From the NCBI GenBank assembly GCA_009809945.1, contig WTPW01000028.1, positions 661,670 to 725,669 on the forward strand: DNA of 64,000 bases, given 5' to 3'. Positions 11,754 to 23,840 of this stretch are shown in pieces (position 1 is the stretch's first letter; every line of letters starts with the position of its first letter). The notes under the pieces were generated by a model. It saw nothing but the letters and a program-made list of their open reading frames with translations, searched no databases and was not told the origin of the DNA. The position numbers were made by a program, and so were the translations under genes. Origin of the DNA: Gigaspora margarita. Lineage: Eukaryota > Glomeromycota > Glomeromycetes > Diversisporales > Gigasporaceae.

Positions 11754-12467
11754 CAGAACTTACTGGCCAATAAGAAGTAGAAGCATGGAGGCGTGTATGT
11801 GTCAAGGCCTAATGAGCTCTAGGTGTACCCATATAGGAGTCCTCAAATGTTAAAAGAGGCCAGGACTACCAATACAGTATAAGCAGGTATAAGTGCATGT
11901 AGAGTGTATCATGGTTCACCAGAACACTATGATGCTATCCAACTATATCTGATAGCTAGAAGCATTTGTGAAACATGCCCAGTCACAGTCGTTCGCACAT
12001 TACCGAATTCGGAACACTAAATCCAGGGCCCCGAAGATGCAGAAAAATCTGCTAGTTGTAGCAGCATGCAGGCTTGAGATACTTACCCAATGTGGTAGAG
12101 GCAGCTGCATGGCTTAAGATACGAACTCCTGAGAAGTACACTAGTAGAGGACTCAGGTACACCAATTTGGAAGCATAAAGTGCCTAACTGGCAACTAACA
12201 CCAAATTGGAAGTGATTATACTAGGTAGTGTGGGTAAAGTAGTAGACATGTGAATACCAATTGTTGGTTGGAGAGGGACGTACAAATTCAGGTCAAGCCA
12301 TATAAATGGGAATATGGAAGGTTCTGGTAGGTTTAGGCCATGGTTAAATTAGTCCAAGTCTTGGTGCTTAAGTAGATAGTATAAAAAGATTGTACAGCGA
12401 TGTTGTAATGATCAATATATACATTCAATAAAGATCAAAGGCATGACCTCACCTTAACACAAAAAAA
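11754..12467 (+). mobile_element. 5'-truncated SINE/retroposon, copy C
   Basis: The sequence closely matches the complement of 29640-30360, the 3' part of SINE copy B, and lacks the tRNA-like head. It ends TCAATAAAGATCAAAGGC...ACCTCACCTTAACAC plus poly(A). The 15-bp duplication AAAAATTATTTAGTA is present at 11739-11753 and at 12468-12482. Truncation at the 5' end with intact 3' tail is the hallmark of target-primed reverse transcription. Confidence 0.9.
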
Positions 12468-12563
12468 AAAAATTATTTAGTATGACAAATTATATATAAT
12501 CTTAAATTTTTATAAAAATTTAAAAAATTTTAAGGTAGTTACTATTTCTAAATATAGTAAAGG

Positions 12564-13459
12564 GGCTTCCAGAAATTATGTAATATTTTGTTACTAATAA
12601 ATTTCAAAATTTTACCCCACCCACCCACACCTGATACTTTATTAGCCAATCAAATTTTATATTTTTTAAAATTTATTCATATGTTTCAATTTATGAAATT
12701 GATAATAACTATTGCTCTACTGGACTTATTTAGATGATTTAACTACCAAAATGTTTGTCTCACTAAGATGATTCTAACAAGCTCAAAATTGTTAAAATCC
12801 AATCACATTATCCCAAGAACATTCAACTTTTGTGTAATTTTAATAGTGATTTTTAGAATCACTAAGTAAATTTCTTTAATATTGAATAACTTTTGATCCA
12901 CTAGCCTGTTTTGAATGATTTAACTACCAAAATGTTCATCTCAGTAAGACGATTCTAACAAGCCAAAATTGCTAAATTCTAATCACAGTATTTCAAGATT
13001 GATCAAGATTTTATTGTTTGTCTGACAATACAAATCTTTATCTCTTGAAATTCTGTGATTAGAATTTAACAATTTTGGGCTTGTTAAAATTGGCTCACTG
13101 AGATGAACATTTTGGTAGTTAAATAATCCAAAATGGGTCAGTGGATCAAAAGTTATTCGATATTAAAAAATTTACTTAGTGATTCTAAAAAATTACTATT
13201 AAAATTACACAAAAGTTGAATGATCTTGGGACCCTGTAATTAGATTCTAATGATTTTGGGCTTGCTAGAATCGTCTCATTAAGACAAAAATTTTGGTAGT
13301 TAAATAATCTAAATTGGCCCAGTAGAGCAATAGTTATTAATAATTTTATATATTTATACTTTTGGTCATAATTACAAAAATTTGATCAGAATTATAATTG
13401 TAATCTGATATTTTTGGAACCCCACCACCTATCAAAAAATTATGTAATTTCTGGAAGCC
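12564..13459. mobile_element. Palindromic foldback element (~0.9 kb)
   Basis: Ends GGCTTCCAGAAATTATGTAA and the complement of GGCTTCCAGAAATTACATAA. The two arms (about 12570-12990 and 13045-13450) are inverted copies meeting near 13015. Each arm holds two versions of a ~200-bp unit with words such as ACTACCAAAATGTT and CAAAAGTTATTC. Similar units recur at 41390-41700. No target duplication was recognised. Confidence 0.8.
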
Positions 13460-13505
13460 ATCTAATACAATTATTAATTCAAAATTATATCAATTACCAA
13501 ATATA

Positions 13506-13782
13506 GGGGTTGTCTAAAGCAGGGGCAAATTCACATGATCACAGCCAATCAAATTACAGAATTTGATGATCGCTAGCAAAGCAAAACAAGAAACAAAAAT
13601 AAAAAAAATAAAAAATATAAAAAATGGCAGTCTAAACCTACCTAAGTAAAATATCAGGAAGGCAATTTTGCTTATATATAATATTTAAAACTAATCTAAC
13701 CCCCAAGTTAAGATGACCCTAACCCTAAAGTTAATCAAGAAAATTATTAAGAAATATGAGTTACTCCGCTTTAGATATCCCC
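13506..13782. mobile_element. MITE with 8-bp duplication (277 bp)
   Basis: Starts GGGGTTGTCTAAAGC, ends GCTTTAGATATCCCC, flanked by the identical octamer CAAATATA (13498-13505, 13783-13790). Related ends occur at 62101-62232 and 62266-62539. Confidence 0.85.
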
Positions 13783-13826
13783 CAAATATAGTAATTTTAT
13801 TACTATATATAGTAATTAAATAAATA

Positions 13827-14017
13827 TTGTATACTTCCGAAATTAAGCACCCTGAAAATAAGCACTCCCACATCCTATATTCACCTGAAATTAAGCACCT
13901 CTTTAAATAGTTACTAGGCTAAAAACTAGTTAAAACCAGTTTGCATCAGTCACATGATATACCAAAAATAAGCATCTATATAATAAAAAAAGGGTGCTTA
14001 ATTTCAGAAATATATGA
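13827..14017. mobile_element. TA-flanked MITE of the 'aagcaccc' family (191 bp)
   Basis: Interior is nearly identical to 4486-4677 (for example AACCAGTTTGCATCAGTCAC). Ends TTGTATACTTCCGAAATTAA and ATTTCAGAAATATATGA have drifted. TA flanks on both sides. Confidence 0.85.
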
Positions 14018-14444
14018 TATTTTTTAAAAAATTATAAAATTTTTAAGATATATGCAATTTGTTATACTAAAAAAAATTGCTAGTTTATTAATAAAAATTA
14101 TAAGTTTAAATATTACTAAATTTAGTAATTCTATAGTGCTAGAAGCCTATACTAGACAATAAATAGGGTAATTTTGAAATGCATCATCTTTTTATAAAGA
14201 CAATATTTTTAAAAGCTATTTGGCAATCTTGTAGAGCTTATCATAGTGAACAAAGTTACTGGTTAGATTTTTTTTGGTGTTAAGATGAGGTTTTGCCTCT
14301 GTCTTTATTAATAATTTGAGAATAAAACCTCTAGGGGTTTTATGAATTACAAATTATATTTACAAGAATCAAGACTCAGACTGTAAATAGTAATACTATT
14401 TAGCTAATCTGCAACCTAAACCTACTAGAGCAGTTAAAACTCAT

Positions 14445-15272
14445 CTAGATTTGGATATGTAAAATAGAGTTTGTAGGGGTACTAAAATTGATCCAGTTGT
14501 ATAACCAAATTTCAATTTTACGAATTGCGAGTCCAACAAGAGGGCATCTATTGTCAATATCATTGTGTTGTTGATCAGGCATACCACAGGTACAACTATA
14601 AGTATAGGAGGTACAGGTATAGGATAATTGAGTACTTGCAGAATAGTATATAGTATATTGTGGTTGAATATTATTAATTTTTTTCCAGTTTGCTAATTTG
14701 GTACAATAAGGTTTCCATAATTGATTATATATATTTTGTGATATTTTAGATAGTAAAGTGATAGTAAGTTGTGTTGCAATTTTGTTAGAAGTGTTAGTTT
14801 GAATAATAGTATTAATAATTGGTATAGGGATAAAACCTTGTAATATTGAATAAATTGAAGGAGAGACAGAAGTTGGTGGTTGCATAAAAGAGAGACAATA
14901 ATGATGAATTAAGTTATGATGTAGTGCAAATAGTTCTGTAACTGAGATATCTAACACTTGTTGAGTAAAAGTATCTTTTATTGCTTGTTGAATAATAGAA
15001 AGCAATAGGTTGTTATTGGGACAAATTAACCAATGGTGATTTTGTTCATGTTTGTTACAGGTAATACATGAGTTGTTATTAAATATGGTAGGGTAGAGGT
15101 AGTATAAATGTGCTAGAGTAGGTAAAATATTGAGAAGGTTTTTAATGTGGAATGTTTTGGAATTGCTTAATTGAAAGTTAGGATAGTTGTATAATCTTTT
15201 ATGATTGTTGTTTAGGAAAAGCCACGTAGCATTCCAATCAATTTGGTGTGATATTGGTATAATGTTTTCCAT
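14445..15272 (-). pseudogene. LINE ORF2 C-terminal CX2C-H-C domain
   Basis: An open frame of 275 codons. Its first third carries a conserved-looking segment (FHIKNLLNILPTLAHLYYLY) followed by CITCNKHEQNHHWLIC, a CX2CX7HX3C metal-binding motif. The same arrangement (hydrophobic LLxxLPT stretch, then CX2C..HX3C) is seen in the plus-strand LINE at 9320-10000. It lies directly downstream of the RNase H segment and is likely the end of ORF2. In LINEs such domains probably bind nucleic acid; the exact role is unknown. A second Cys cluster (YSCTCGMPDQQHNDIDNRCP) sits near the C-terminus. Confidence 0.75.
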
Positions 15273-15287
15273 ATGGTGTTGAGATGA

Positions 15288-15857
15288 CTATATTAAAATT
15301 GTATGAGCATTACAGATATTTTTAATTGTGTGTCGAGTAGGTTGTTCTATATAGTATTGTTTATATTGAAGTGCAAATAAAGGATTGCAGATATTGTTGT
15401 AGTTAAGTAAAAGGACAGGTGCTGATGAATGTTGTTGTGCTAAGTTATTAGCTATATTATTGTATATATTATCACTGTGTGCTCTTACTTTGTATAAATG
15501 TAGTTGGTATGAATAAGATTTGATAAGATTAAGAAGTATATGCCAAATTGGCCAGTAGTTATAAGAAAAGATTTTGTGAGCAGATAGTGGTTTAGATATA
15601 AGTTTAAAATATTTAGAAATAATTGATTGTGAGTCTGTATAGATGTGAATAGTACTATGCCATGGGCATGTGCTAATAGCAAAGAGTATTGACACTGGCT
15701 CAGTTTGTATGATGATGGCCAAAATTGAATTTGGGCTGTAAAATTTTGGATTGTTTGGTTATTAGCAATTTGTGTTCATCCAATGCCCATAGTGCATTGC
15801 TCTGTGGAAATATTTTTAACTGATCCATCAGTATAGAATATGAATTCAGATTGAGTA
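15288..15857 (-). pseudogene. LINE ORF2 RNase H domain
   Basis: On the minus strand the order of RNase H motifs is visible: YTDGS (15821-15835, first catalytic Asp), an AE/TEP position reached only after a one-base frame change near 15715, IYTDSQSII (second Asp) and KVRAHSDNIYNNIANNLAQ (last Asp region). A TGA interrupts after MGIG where TGG would give the expected Trp. In LINEs this domain removes the RNA strand from the hybrid. Catalytic residues are still present but the frame is broken. Confidence 0.8.
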
Positions 15858-15864
15858 GAGTTAG

Positions 15865-16900
15865 TTAAGGCAAGTTGGTAAAGTAGCTTGGAGGCTTGGT
15901 TAGTAGTAAATATTTTATACATTGGATTACTATATATTGGAATAGTTGGTGTGGTGGAATATAGCTTGAATTATGAAGAGCAATTGAGTATAAAAGATCA
16001 AGGTAATTAGCATGAAGGTTTAGTTTGTTAAAAGATGAAGTATAGTTTTTCCATCCTAGAAATTTGGTAGATAGAGTAGCAGAAATATTAAAGGTACAAT
16101 GATTTTGAATATGAAAGGAATTAAAGTTGCATTCCAAGCAAGGTGTACAGGTAATATCTGGTGCAGGGTATGGTTCTATATGCTGGTAGTCAAAGTTTGG
16201 TAGCCAGTGTGTAATTGAAATACTATTAGAATCTGAGTTAAACCTGCGGGCTTTACCAATAATAATATTGTTATTAAGATATGTAATTAGCCAAGTATTA
16301 GATTTAGTAGTATAATGGCCAGTATTAAAAGCTAGAGAGTTGACTAANGGTAATTGTAAATTTGACTNTATAGTTCGAGTGGTNTAATTAGCCAAAATAG
16401 TATTTTCNAATACAGAAAACCATTTTGGCTGTTTGCCAGTTGGTAAATAATTTACTTTTGGTGAAATGTGTTGCCAAGCTAGAAGTATAGTATTGTCAGC
16501 TGAAGTTAGTTGTTCTATATACAGAATTCTTTTTTTTCGTAATTTTTGTTTGAATATTGAATAAAGTGAATATGTATTAAAAATATCTTCTAATAGTTTG
16601 TAAGGGTAGTTAATAGTATGTGGTAATGAAAGATTGGGATTGATAGTAATTGTAAGATTTAAATGTTTTAATAGTTGTATGATTTTAAAAGTTGTAGTGT
16701 GTTTGTTAGGTCCATCAATTATTGGATTAGGGTGTGCAAGAATATTAATAGTAGACCAAAGATTGTTTTGTAGTTGTTGTAGTCTAATATGTGTGCTTGT
16801 ACCAAGAAGATCTTGGTTATTAAGTCTAGTAAGGAAATTAGAGATATGATGCTGAAGTTGAATATCCTAGATATTTTTGATGCCATATATATTATGGTTA
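15865..16900 (-). pseudogene. LINE ORF2 linker between RT and RNase H
   Basis: Several overlapping minus-strand frames (for instance 15865-16395) cover the region between the RT thumb and RNase H. No family motif is distinctive except a Cys pair (CTPCLECN) in the 176-codon frame. A few Ns occur at 16348-16408. Confidence 0.55.
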
Positions 16901-16949
16901 AGCATAGTGCTATTAGGTGTTGTTCTAGGGAGTTTGGCTTTGTGTTTTG

Positions 16950-18400
16950 CAATTGTTAAGTATTTGGACAAGATTTTGTTGCATGTAGTTTGTGAAAGAC
17001 TATATTGTGAATGCGGTATTCTAAGATAGGTAATAATATAGTATTAATGATATAAGTAGCCTGTTTGTCAGTAATTTGTTTAGTTTGTAATACATTGGCC
17101 AAGTCAAAAATTTCTTGAAGGATTAATTTAGATTGTATGTTATACTTAAGATTTGCTGTGAACTAGCATTCTAGAAATTTAAAAGGCACATTTGGTGGCT
17201 GAGTAGAAATAGTAGAATTCATAAAGGGTAATTGTAGTACATGTTTAGTGTTAGATGTGATTATAGATTTTTGTGGATTAACTTGTATTTGTGCCATTGT
17301 GTAAAAGGATTCAGCTGTTTGTAAAATTTGTTGCAATTGTTGAAAGGATTGGGCAAGTTATAGGGTATCATCCATATATGCTAAAACTGATGCTGAAATT
17401 TGCATCTTATATGAGTTAGGTTGTAGTATATGAGATGTCCAGGTAGTTGAGATTGTATATCCTGAATAGGATATAGATATTTTGTGAATAAGAGGATCAT
17501 AATAAATGTGCCAAAAGAGTGAGATAATTGTTTCTCTTAATCTATTCCATCTTGTACAGGGTAAGGTGGTGTTAGTCCAAAGTTTGTTATGACTTGGTTA
17601 GAGCAATTAGTGAGAAGATCAGTAAGAATTTGAATAAGCTAAAATGGCATTTGGATTCTATAGAGTGCTTTAGTAAAAGATCTAAGTTTACAGAATCATA
17701 AGCTTTGTTCATATCCTGTAATATATCCATATTTCCCGTTTGTTGCATGTAGTATCCTCAATAAAATTATTGAGTATATGAATAGGAATATTAGTACTAT
17801 TGCCAGGTAGAGCAATATAGTTATGAGGCTTTAAAATTTTGTGTTTTGTAAATATGCTATTGAGGCGATTGGTAAGGATTTTAGTATAGACTTTTTTAAT
17901 GTGTTCAATAAGGCTAATAGGTTGAGTATTGTGTAGATTGCCATCAAATGTTTGTTTTTTAGAAATTGGAAAAATGCGCCCATCTTTCCATTATTTGGGA
18001 ATATGTCCAGTAGATAAGCATTTGTTAAAAAGAGTAGTAATAGCTAGTAGTGCATTAGGACCAATATGGTTTAGCATTTCATAGCTAATTCCAGATGGTC
18101 CACATGCCTTATTGTTAGATAGTTGATTAATGGTATTCTAATGTTATAGGATCAAGTGCAGTAGAGTACATTGAGAGTTTACAGATTGTAGTGGTAAATA
18201 GTCATCATGCCATTGCTGATTGAAGATTTCTTGGTTATAAGGCCAGTATAAAGTCCATTGTTGAAAGTGTTGTTGTATATGGCTCTTAATTTGTATAGGG
18301 TCTGTAATTAGATCATTGTTTGTTTTGATATTATCAAAATAAACAGGATCTGTATGACGGTTAAGAATGCTATTGATCATTTTGGTAGGATTAGTAAGAA
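16950..18400 (-). pseudogene. LINE ORF2 reverse transcriptase domain
   Basis: RT blocks occur in the correct order on the minus strand: NNKACGPSGISYEML (18068-18117), WKDGRIFPISKK, LIEHIKKVYTKILTNRL, DMNKAYDSV (17690-17717, motif A Asp), a GID-stop-E block where GIDQG is expected, and AYMDDT (YMDD at 17367-17378, motif C). The catalytic Asp residues are preserved. Stops and at least two frame changes break it. The domain copies LINE RNA into DNA at the nicked target. Confidence 0.88.
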
Positions 18401-18879
18401 GTCTATCACATCTGTTAGAAATAGCAGTATTGATATGTTCTTTTAGGAATTTTGCATTTTCGAGGTTGCGAGCATTATATAAAGTTTTCCAGATTTGTTT
18501 TGTATCTAAGATCTATTGTGCTTAGTATTGTTGGTTAGAGGGTGGGAGATTAATTTGAAAATTGTGTTTTTGGTTAATATATTGAATTTTGTTATTAAAA
18601 TCAGATGGGATAGGCAGGTTATTATGTATAAGGTTTTTAGTTTGATGTATAATACTGCCAATTGTTTTAAGATCATTATGCAGCTCTGTTGCCTTGGTGT
18701 AAATGTGTGATAAAAGTTGTGAACTATAAATTTTTTGTTAGGAATGATCTGAACTGCTGCCTGAATAATACTAGTTTGAATTTGATGCCATAACTTTTCT
18801 AAAGAGCTATCAGTATTGGAGATAGAGAGTATATTATAGGTGCTAAAGTTGTGATTGATTTGATTTGAAAATTCTTTCC

Positions 18880-19690
18880 AAGTTTCCTTGGTCATTGCTT
18901 TATAGTTAAAGACTCTGCGTTTGCTTCTAGTTTTGTGACGAAGTTTGTTAAATAGAGCAAAAGGAAAAGCCCATGAGAAAGCAAGATTAAATGATTACTA
19001 TTAGTAGATGTAATTGAACTATGAGTTGAAAATTTTGTTAGAAAAGGAATTATTGAATCATAAGCCCAAATATAGTCGATTCTGCTAGAGTATCGGCTAC
19101 TTGTCCAAGTGTGTTCTAAGTTATTTGTATAGTCAGCAAGATCATATATATTATTGTTGTGAAGGAAAGAAAAGATTTGAGTTTTGGCTATATTAGATGT
19201 TGAGAAAGTATATGATGCATTAAAGTCTCCTAGAATAATGGGATTAATATTGGATGATAAAGCTTGCTAAATCCATTAAATTGTAGCCTGTTGAGTATTA
19301 TTTCTATAGATTTGATTTGTGGATGAGAGGTATATAGAAATAATTCTAACTTTAAAGTCATATTTAAAATAAAGATCAATAGCAATGGCACCTCCAGGGT
19401 GGCTTAGTATTTTATAAACATGAGGTTTGATAGAGTTGTGTAGCATAATTGCAGTGCCCTCTGCAGAGTTGTCTAAGCTAGACCAGTAATAAGTAAAGTG
19501 ATTTGTGTTAAGGAATTTGTTAGATTTGTTAGATGAAATTTTGGTCTCTGTAATACTAATAATGTGTAGGTTATGCTATAAACAGTATTCTTTCCAAAGT
19601 TGCTGCTTGGTAATTGTATTGTAACCCTAAACATTGTGAGTAGCAATATTAGGTTGTAGAGTATGATTGTTGTTTGATATTGTTATCCTA
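18880..19690 (-). pseudogene. LINE ORF2 AP-type endonuclease domain
   Basis: On the minus strand: NIATHNV near 19621-19650, ISITETKISSNKSN, AIDLYFKYDFKVRIISIYL, IILGDFNASY, RIDYIWAYDS and SNHLILLSHG near 18985. These are the ordered motifs of the exonuclease-endonuclease-phosphatase fold, with the last one read SNH in place of the usual SDH, a possible loss of a catalytic Asp. Several TAA/TAG codons interrupt. This enzyme nicks the target to prime reverse transcription. Confidence 0.85.
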
Positions 19691-19989
19691 TATCTACTTC
19701 TTTTAAGATAGTAGGTAACTAGAGCGACCTTAGACAGTGAACACTTTGTGTAACCTCACTTGTTACTGTGATATATCTAAGTCGAAAGGCATTTTTTAAT
19801 AAAACTTAACAAAGAAGATTTTGGTAATTTGCAATTATAAAAGAGGCAACAATTAAAAGTATATGAAGATACTAGTAACTGTTTAATTTGTGAAGTAAAT
19901 AAATGTTTTATTTATTGAAAGAGTATGAAGACTCGATGTTGAACTTGGGGTCCACATCGGCTGCTTTTATACATTTTTGTTTTTCACAA

Positions 19990-20164
19990 ATGTAATGGGC
20001 TATATCTATTACATGTGCAATAAATGCTATATCTACTACTAATAAAATATATAGTATAAATAGTATAAATGTAATATATGAAATAAATGACATATGTATT
20101 ATAAATAAAATATAGAGTATATATGCTATAAATATGACATGTTTTATAAATGCCATATATGCAC
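19990..20164 (-). repeat. AT-rich tandem array between ORF1 and ORF2
   Basis: Tandem variants of ATTTATACTATATATTTTAT and CATATATGGCATTTATAA. Read on the minus strand they give a run of hydrophobic residues (YILYILFIIHMSFISYITF), which is a composition effect. A TATAAAAG word follows at about 19964-19971 on the minus strand, then several AATAAA words near 19905-19920. Confidence 0.6.
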
Positions 20165-20350
20165 TTTGGCGCGCAGTAGATCTCCTAGCCAATCAAATTG
20201 TAGATCCTATACTTGATTACTCATTGGTTCCGATCTTGGCAACCAGTGGTAATGCAGGGATGATCTATAGCTCATTCGAACCGTCTTGATGAGCTGAGTC
20301 GAATGGTGGTTGTTTCATCGAATTCTGATTACTGGATCAAGAGTTATGCC
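20165..20350. repeat. GC-richer island in the LINE, possible insertion
   Basis: This piece is clearly richer in G+C than its surroundings, and carries TTGATCCAGTAATCAGAATT and GACGGTTCGAATGAGC on the minus strand. It does not continue either LINE frame. It may be a small inserted repeat or an internal regulatory region; I cannot decide. Confidence 0.45.
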
Positions 20351-20516
20351 CATTTTTGTGTATTTTCATAGGTCAACAATATATAGTTGTTAGTAGTTAT
20401 TGGGTGGTTATTGTTTGCTGCATAGTTATTAGTAATTACTGATTTCTCTATTATTTCTGATTCTGTATAGAACTCAGAAGAATATACTGGTATAGATAGA
20501 GAATTGGTATTTGTAG

Positions 20517-23500
20517 TTAGTGAGCTATCACTAGGTAATGGAGTAGTAGGAGGTGTAGGTAAAAGAAGTCATCAATAGAAGTTGGTAATTGAAAATTGTT
20601 ATTATTATTGAAGCTTAAGTTGGAACTAGTAAATAATTTGAGTTCAGGTTTATAAAAAACATATAAATCATCAAAGGGTGAAAAGAAGTGACCTGGCAAA
20701 AAATTTTCATATAGCAAATAAATATGTGCTTCCATGAAGTAGTAGCTAATTCGTAGATGAGATTTGATTGAAATTCTAATATATTAATTGGAGTAGTACA
20801 TAGGGTAGTTTCTTGAATATATTCTAAGAATGAACCTACAGTTTGTGGTGAGGAAAGGGTTTGTAATCTGTGATAATAAAGGAATTTGTTATAGCATACT
20901 AGTGGATTATGTATTTCAGAATTTCTGAGTATAGGTTTGTAGAAGTTTCCTCTACCAAAGGAGTTGTATTGGAATCAGTGCTAGTAGTGTCAGTTTCATC
21001 TGGTAGCAATTCGTCATCAGAATAAGTTGGTATTAAATTGTTGTTAATATTAGAAGGTAATATCTCAGAGGGAGATGATGATATGGATTCTGAGATATTT
21101 GGTGTATTGTCTTCTACTGCGCTCACTGTATGCCTGGCTTGCAAGCTCTGCAAGATTCAGAAGTCCTCTGATTAAACATTAGAAAACCATCATTATCTAA
21201 ATTTTCTGGGTAAATAGGCTTTACCACCTGTCTACTTACATCATTTTCTTCTCTAACTACTAAGGATATATCTTTTAGAGAAGTGGTGGCTGCATCTATG
21301 GGGTTTGTAGAAGACAATGTTACTGAAAAGAAGTCTCTCTCAAGAAGAAAGATTCTTCAATTAAGGATGGATTTGGAAGTTGATATTAAATTTTGTAATT
21401 AGGAGTTTTTTAGCCTCAGGGTATGTATTTGTTTTGTAAAAGTTGACTATTTGTAAAAAGGATGGTTGCTTATCTTTAATTAGATCAAAGTAGGTAATTA
21501 TTTGTGCTAGGAAGTCTGTATCAATAATTTTATTAGTAATTTTATCAATGGCTGAGTCTTTGGTAAGGTTGTTAATATCATGGTTTTGTGCAGCAACTTG
21601 TTAATATGATATTAAATATTTATAGAAGAAGGCATTTCAACAACCTTCTCTTGTTTTACCAAATTGTCTGCACAATACAGTGCTTCAGCTTCATCTGCAA
21701 GTTTATCAAGAAGTTTTGTTAGAAAAGGTTTGTCAAATGTAGCTTTGTATTCACTATTTATATAAAATATTGATTCATCAATATGAAGGTCTTCTATATT
21801 GAAAGTCTTTTTTGAAAAGGATTTAAATGAGTTATCGAGTATGTGCTTGAAGAGTTTAGGTGTATCATGTTGGTGATTTTTATTTATGAATGTGCAGTCT
21901 GTATAATTGCAGGTAAGGATATGATAATTGACAGAGCGAAAGCATTCATTACGCCTTTCTTAAAAACTATATGGTTCACGAAAGATAAATTTAATAGGTA
22001 AAAGATTTTTAAGTTAAGAAATAAATTTTTTTCTTATTTCCTTTTTAAGGGTATTGAAAGTTTGTTCTTTATCTAGTGAATTAGTAAATTGGCAATTATA
22101 GATAGGGAAAAATTGTTCGAACCATTCTTTAAAGTGATCAAGGGAGTGTTGAGTGAAGGAATAGAGAAAGTTTTAAGAAATAGAGATTTAGGGATGTTGA
22201 AAAGAAGGTTAATATTAAATTTGTTGTTATGCTTAATTGTAAGGTATTTTACTGCTTTATCTGTAGAAACTGTATATGGATAAAGATTGTATGTTTTAGG
22301 CTGAAGATTTAAATCTTCTGCAAATTTGTTATAGTTGATTGCTTGATAGTTATCAGATAAATAAAGATGTATGTGTGCTGAGTTCAGGCAGAATTGAAGT
22401 CTATTTTCTGGCTTATAAGGAGGAATTGTAGCTGCAGATGCAAATATCTCAGCATAGTTAAGTTTTGTAAAAAGAATAGTTGTAAATTTGTGAATTAGGA
22501 GTTTAAGAGTCTTTTTATGGATTTCAAATAGTATTTTGGTTTTTTCATTTATAGTTGGGTTTTTTTAATAAATAAAGCTAGTAAGAAAAATCAGGGCTTT
22601 CTCCTGCCATTGTTCTAATAATGTAGTGAAAGCTTGCTTTAAGGGGTTTGCTGTTTTTTGTTCCTTCTTTAATAATACTTCCAGGATAAAATTATGAAGA
22701 TGTGATTTAAGGAAATTGTATAATAAAGAGGATGTATTTGTTTGAAGCTTGTTATTGGATTCTATTTCTTCAGTAATTGGAAAGTTTGTGAGCCAATCAA
22801 AAGTTGGGTTAGATTTGGTATGGGTATTGGAAGTATTGCTAGAAGATGAATTTTTATTAGAAGGTGTTTGCTGTTCTTTATTAAGAGATTGTTGTTGTTT
22901 TTGCTACTGTTGCTGTTGTTGTTGCTGTTGTTGTTGCTGTTGTTGTTGTTATTGCTGTTGTTGTTGCTGTTGTTGTTGTTGCTGTTGCTGTGTTTTTTAA
23001 CTTTAATCTGTTTACCTCTTTGTGCAAGTCTTCTAAAAAAATTAAGTTTTTTTTCTTTTGTAAGCATAAAGCAATAGTAAAAGTAACAAAAGGAAAGTTG
23101 TTTTGAGTTTAATTTTTTTTGAACAGGGGCTAATTTAGAATCTTGGGTCAGTTTAGCACATTTATGATATAATAAACGACCCTTAAAGATACAATATTTG
23201 GAATAGTCTGGTGCATGTTGTTCATTTGAAGATAATTTAACACAGGGAATATCTTTAGCTTTGCATAAGAAACAAGTATGAAAGTGTTGTGAGTGAGGAG
23301 TAATAGCTGTAGGAGTTGGATCTTGATAATAGTTTGGAAATAAGATTCTAGGTTGTGTGTTTGTAAGATCAAGATTTGTTGTAGATTGTTTAATAGTTGA
23401 TTTGGAAACAGTATCTTTAATTTTAGGAAATCTTCTCTTAATATTAACAATTGGAGAGGTGTCCATAGGAGTTGGTTCTTGAGAAAGTGTTTTAGTAGTA

Positions 23501-23772
23501 AGTTCAGTAGGAATACGATAAAATTGAGATGTAAAATTAATATGGTATTTTTTACAAATACAAGTACTAATTGTTGGTTGAGTTGGTACAGGAAAGTAGT
23601 AATAAGTATTTTTAATTTTGGTTTCACAATTAGAAGGACTAATAGCAGATGGCATTACTTTAAGTATTGCAGCATCTGTTTCTTTAATAAATACTCCAAA
23701 TTGATCTTTGTATTTAGAATAAAAGTAGTCAATATCATAGGAATCAGGTTCGTCACTAGTAAGTATAGGCAT
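20517..23772 (-). pseudogene. LINE ORF1-like protein, Asn-rich, broken
   Basis: The best-preserved part is an open frame from 23772 to 22762 (336 codons) starting MPILTSDEPDSYDIDYFY. It contains a Cys/His cluster (HTCFLCKAKDIPC, KYCIFKGR, YHKC) that could bind metal, a basic segment (RRLAQRGKQIKVKK), then a polyAsn/Ser tract. The frame can be followed further (SLLYNFLKSHLHNFILEV, EIFASAATIPPYKPENRLQF) down to about 20500 with stops and shifts, so the original product was probably about 1,000 residues. No known ORF1 fold was recognised. Position upstream of EN-RT makes ORF1 the natural call; RNA binding is an inference. Confidence 0.6.
22890..22991 (-). repeat. (CAACAACAG)n tract encoding Asn/Ser
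   Basis: A trinucleotide-type repeat of TTG/CTG on the plus strand, read as AAC/AGC codons by ORF1 on the minus strand, giving the Asn/Ser-rich tract. The plus-strand frames over it (poly-Cys, poly-Leu) are artefacts of the repeat. Confidence 0.9.
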
Positions 23773-23840
23773 GTTAAATATATAAGGTTATATAGTAAGT
23801 TTTGTAGATATAGAATAAGTAGTATAGAAGAGTAGTTCAA

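Larger units (their letters stand above)
14276..23840 (-). mobile_element. Long LINE-type retrotransposon (minus strand)
   Basis: Read on the minus strand, this spans a large ORF1 (23772 down to about 20500), a junction region, then ORF2 with AP-type endonuclease, reverse transcriptase, RNase H and a CX2C-H-C domain. The 3' end is AATAAAGACAGAGGCAAAAC followed by CTCATCTTAACACC and poly(A) (T run at 14268-14275). ORF2 is broken by many stops and frameshifts, so the copy is dead. The 5' limit is set only by the ORF1 start plus a short leader, and I found no target duplication. About 9.5 kb is long for a LINE, and part of it could be inserted material (see 19990-20350). Confidence 0.82.

Noticed and set aside
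22749..23077. Plus-strand poly-Cys and poly-Leu frames
   Set aside because: They are the other frames of the CAACAACAG repeat inside the minus-strand ORF1.
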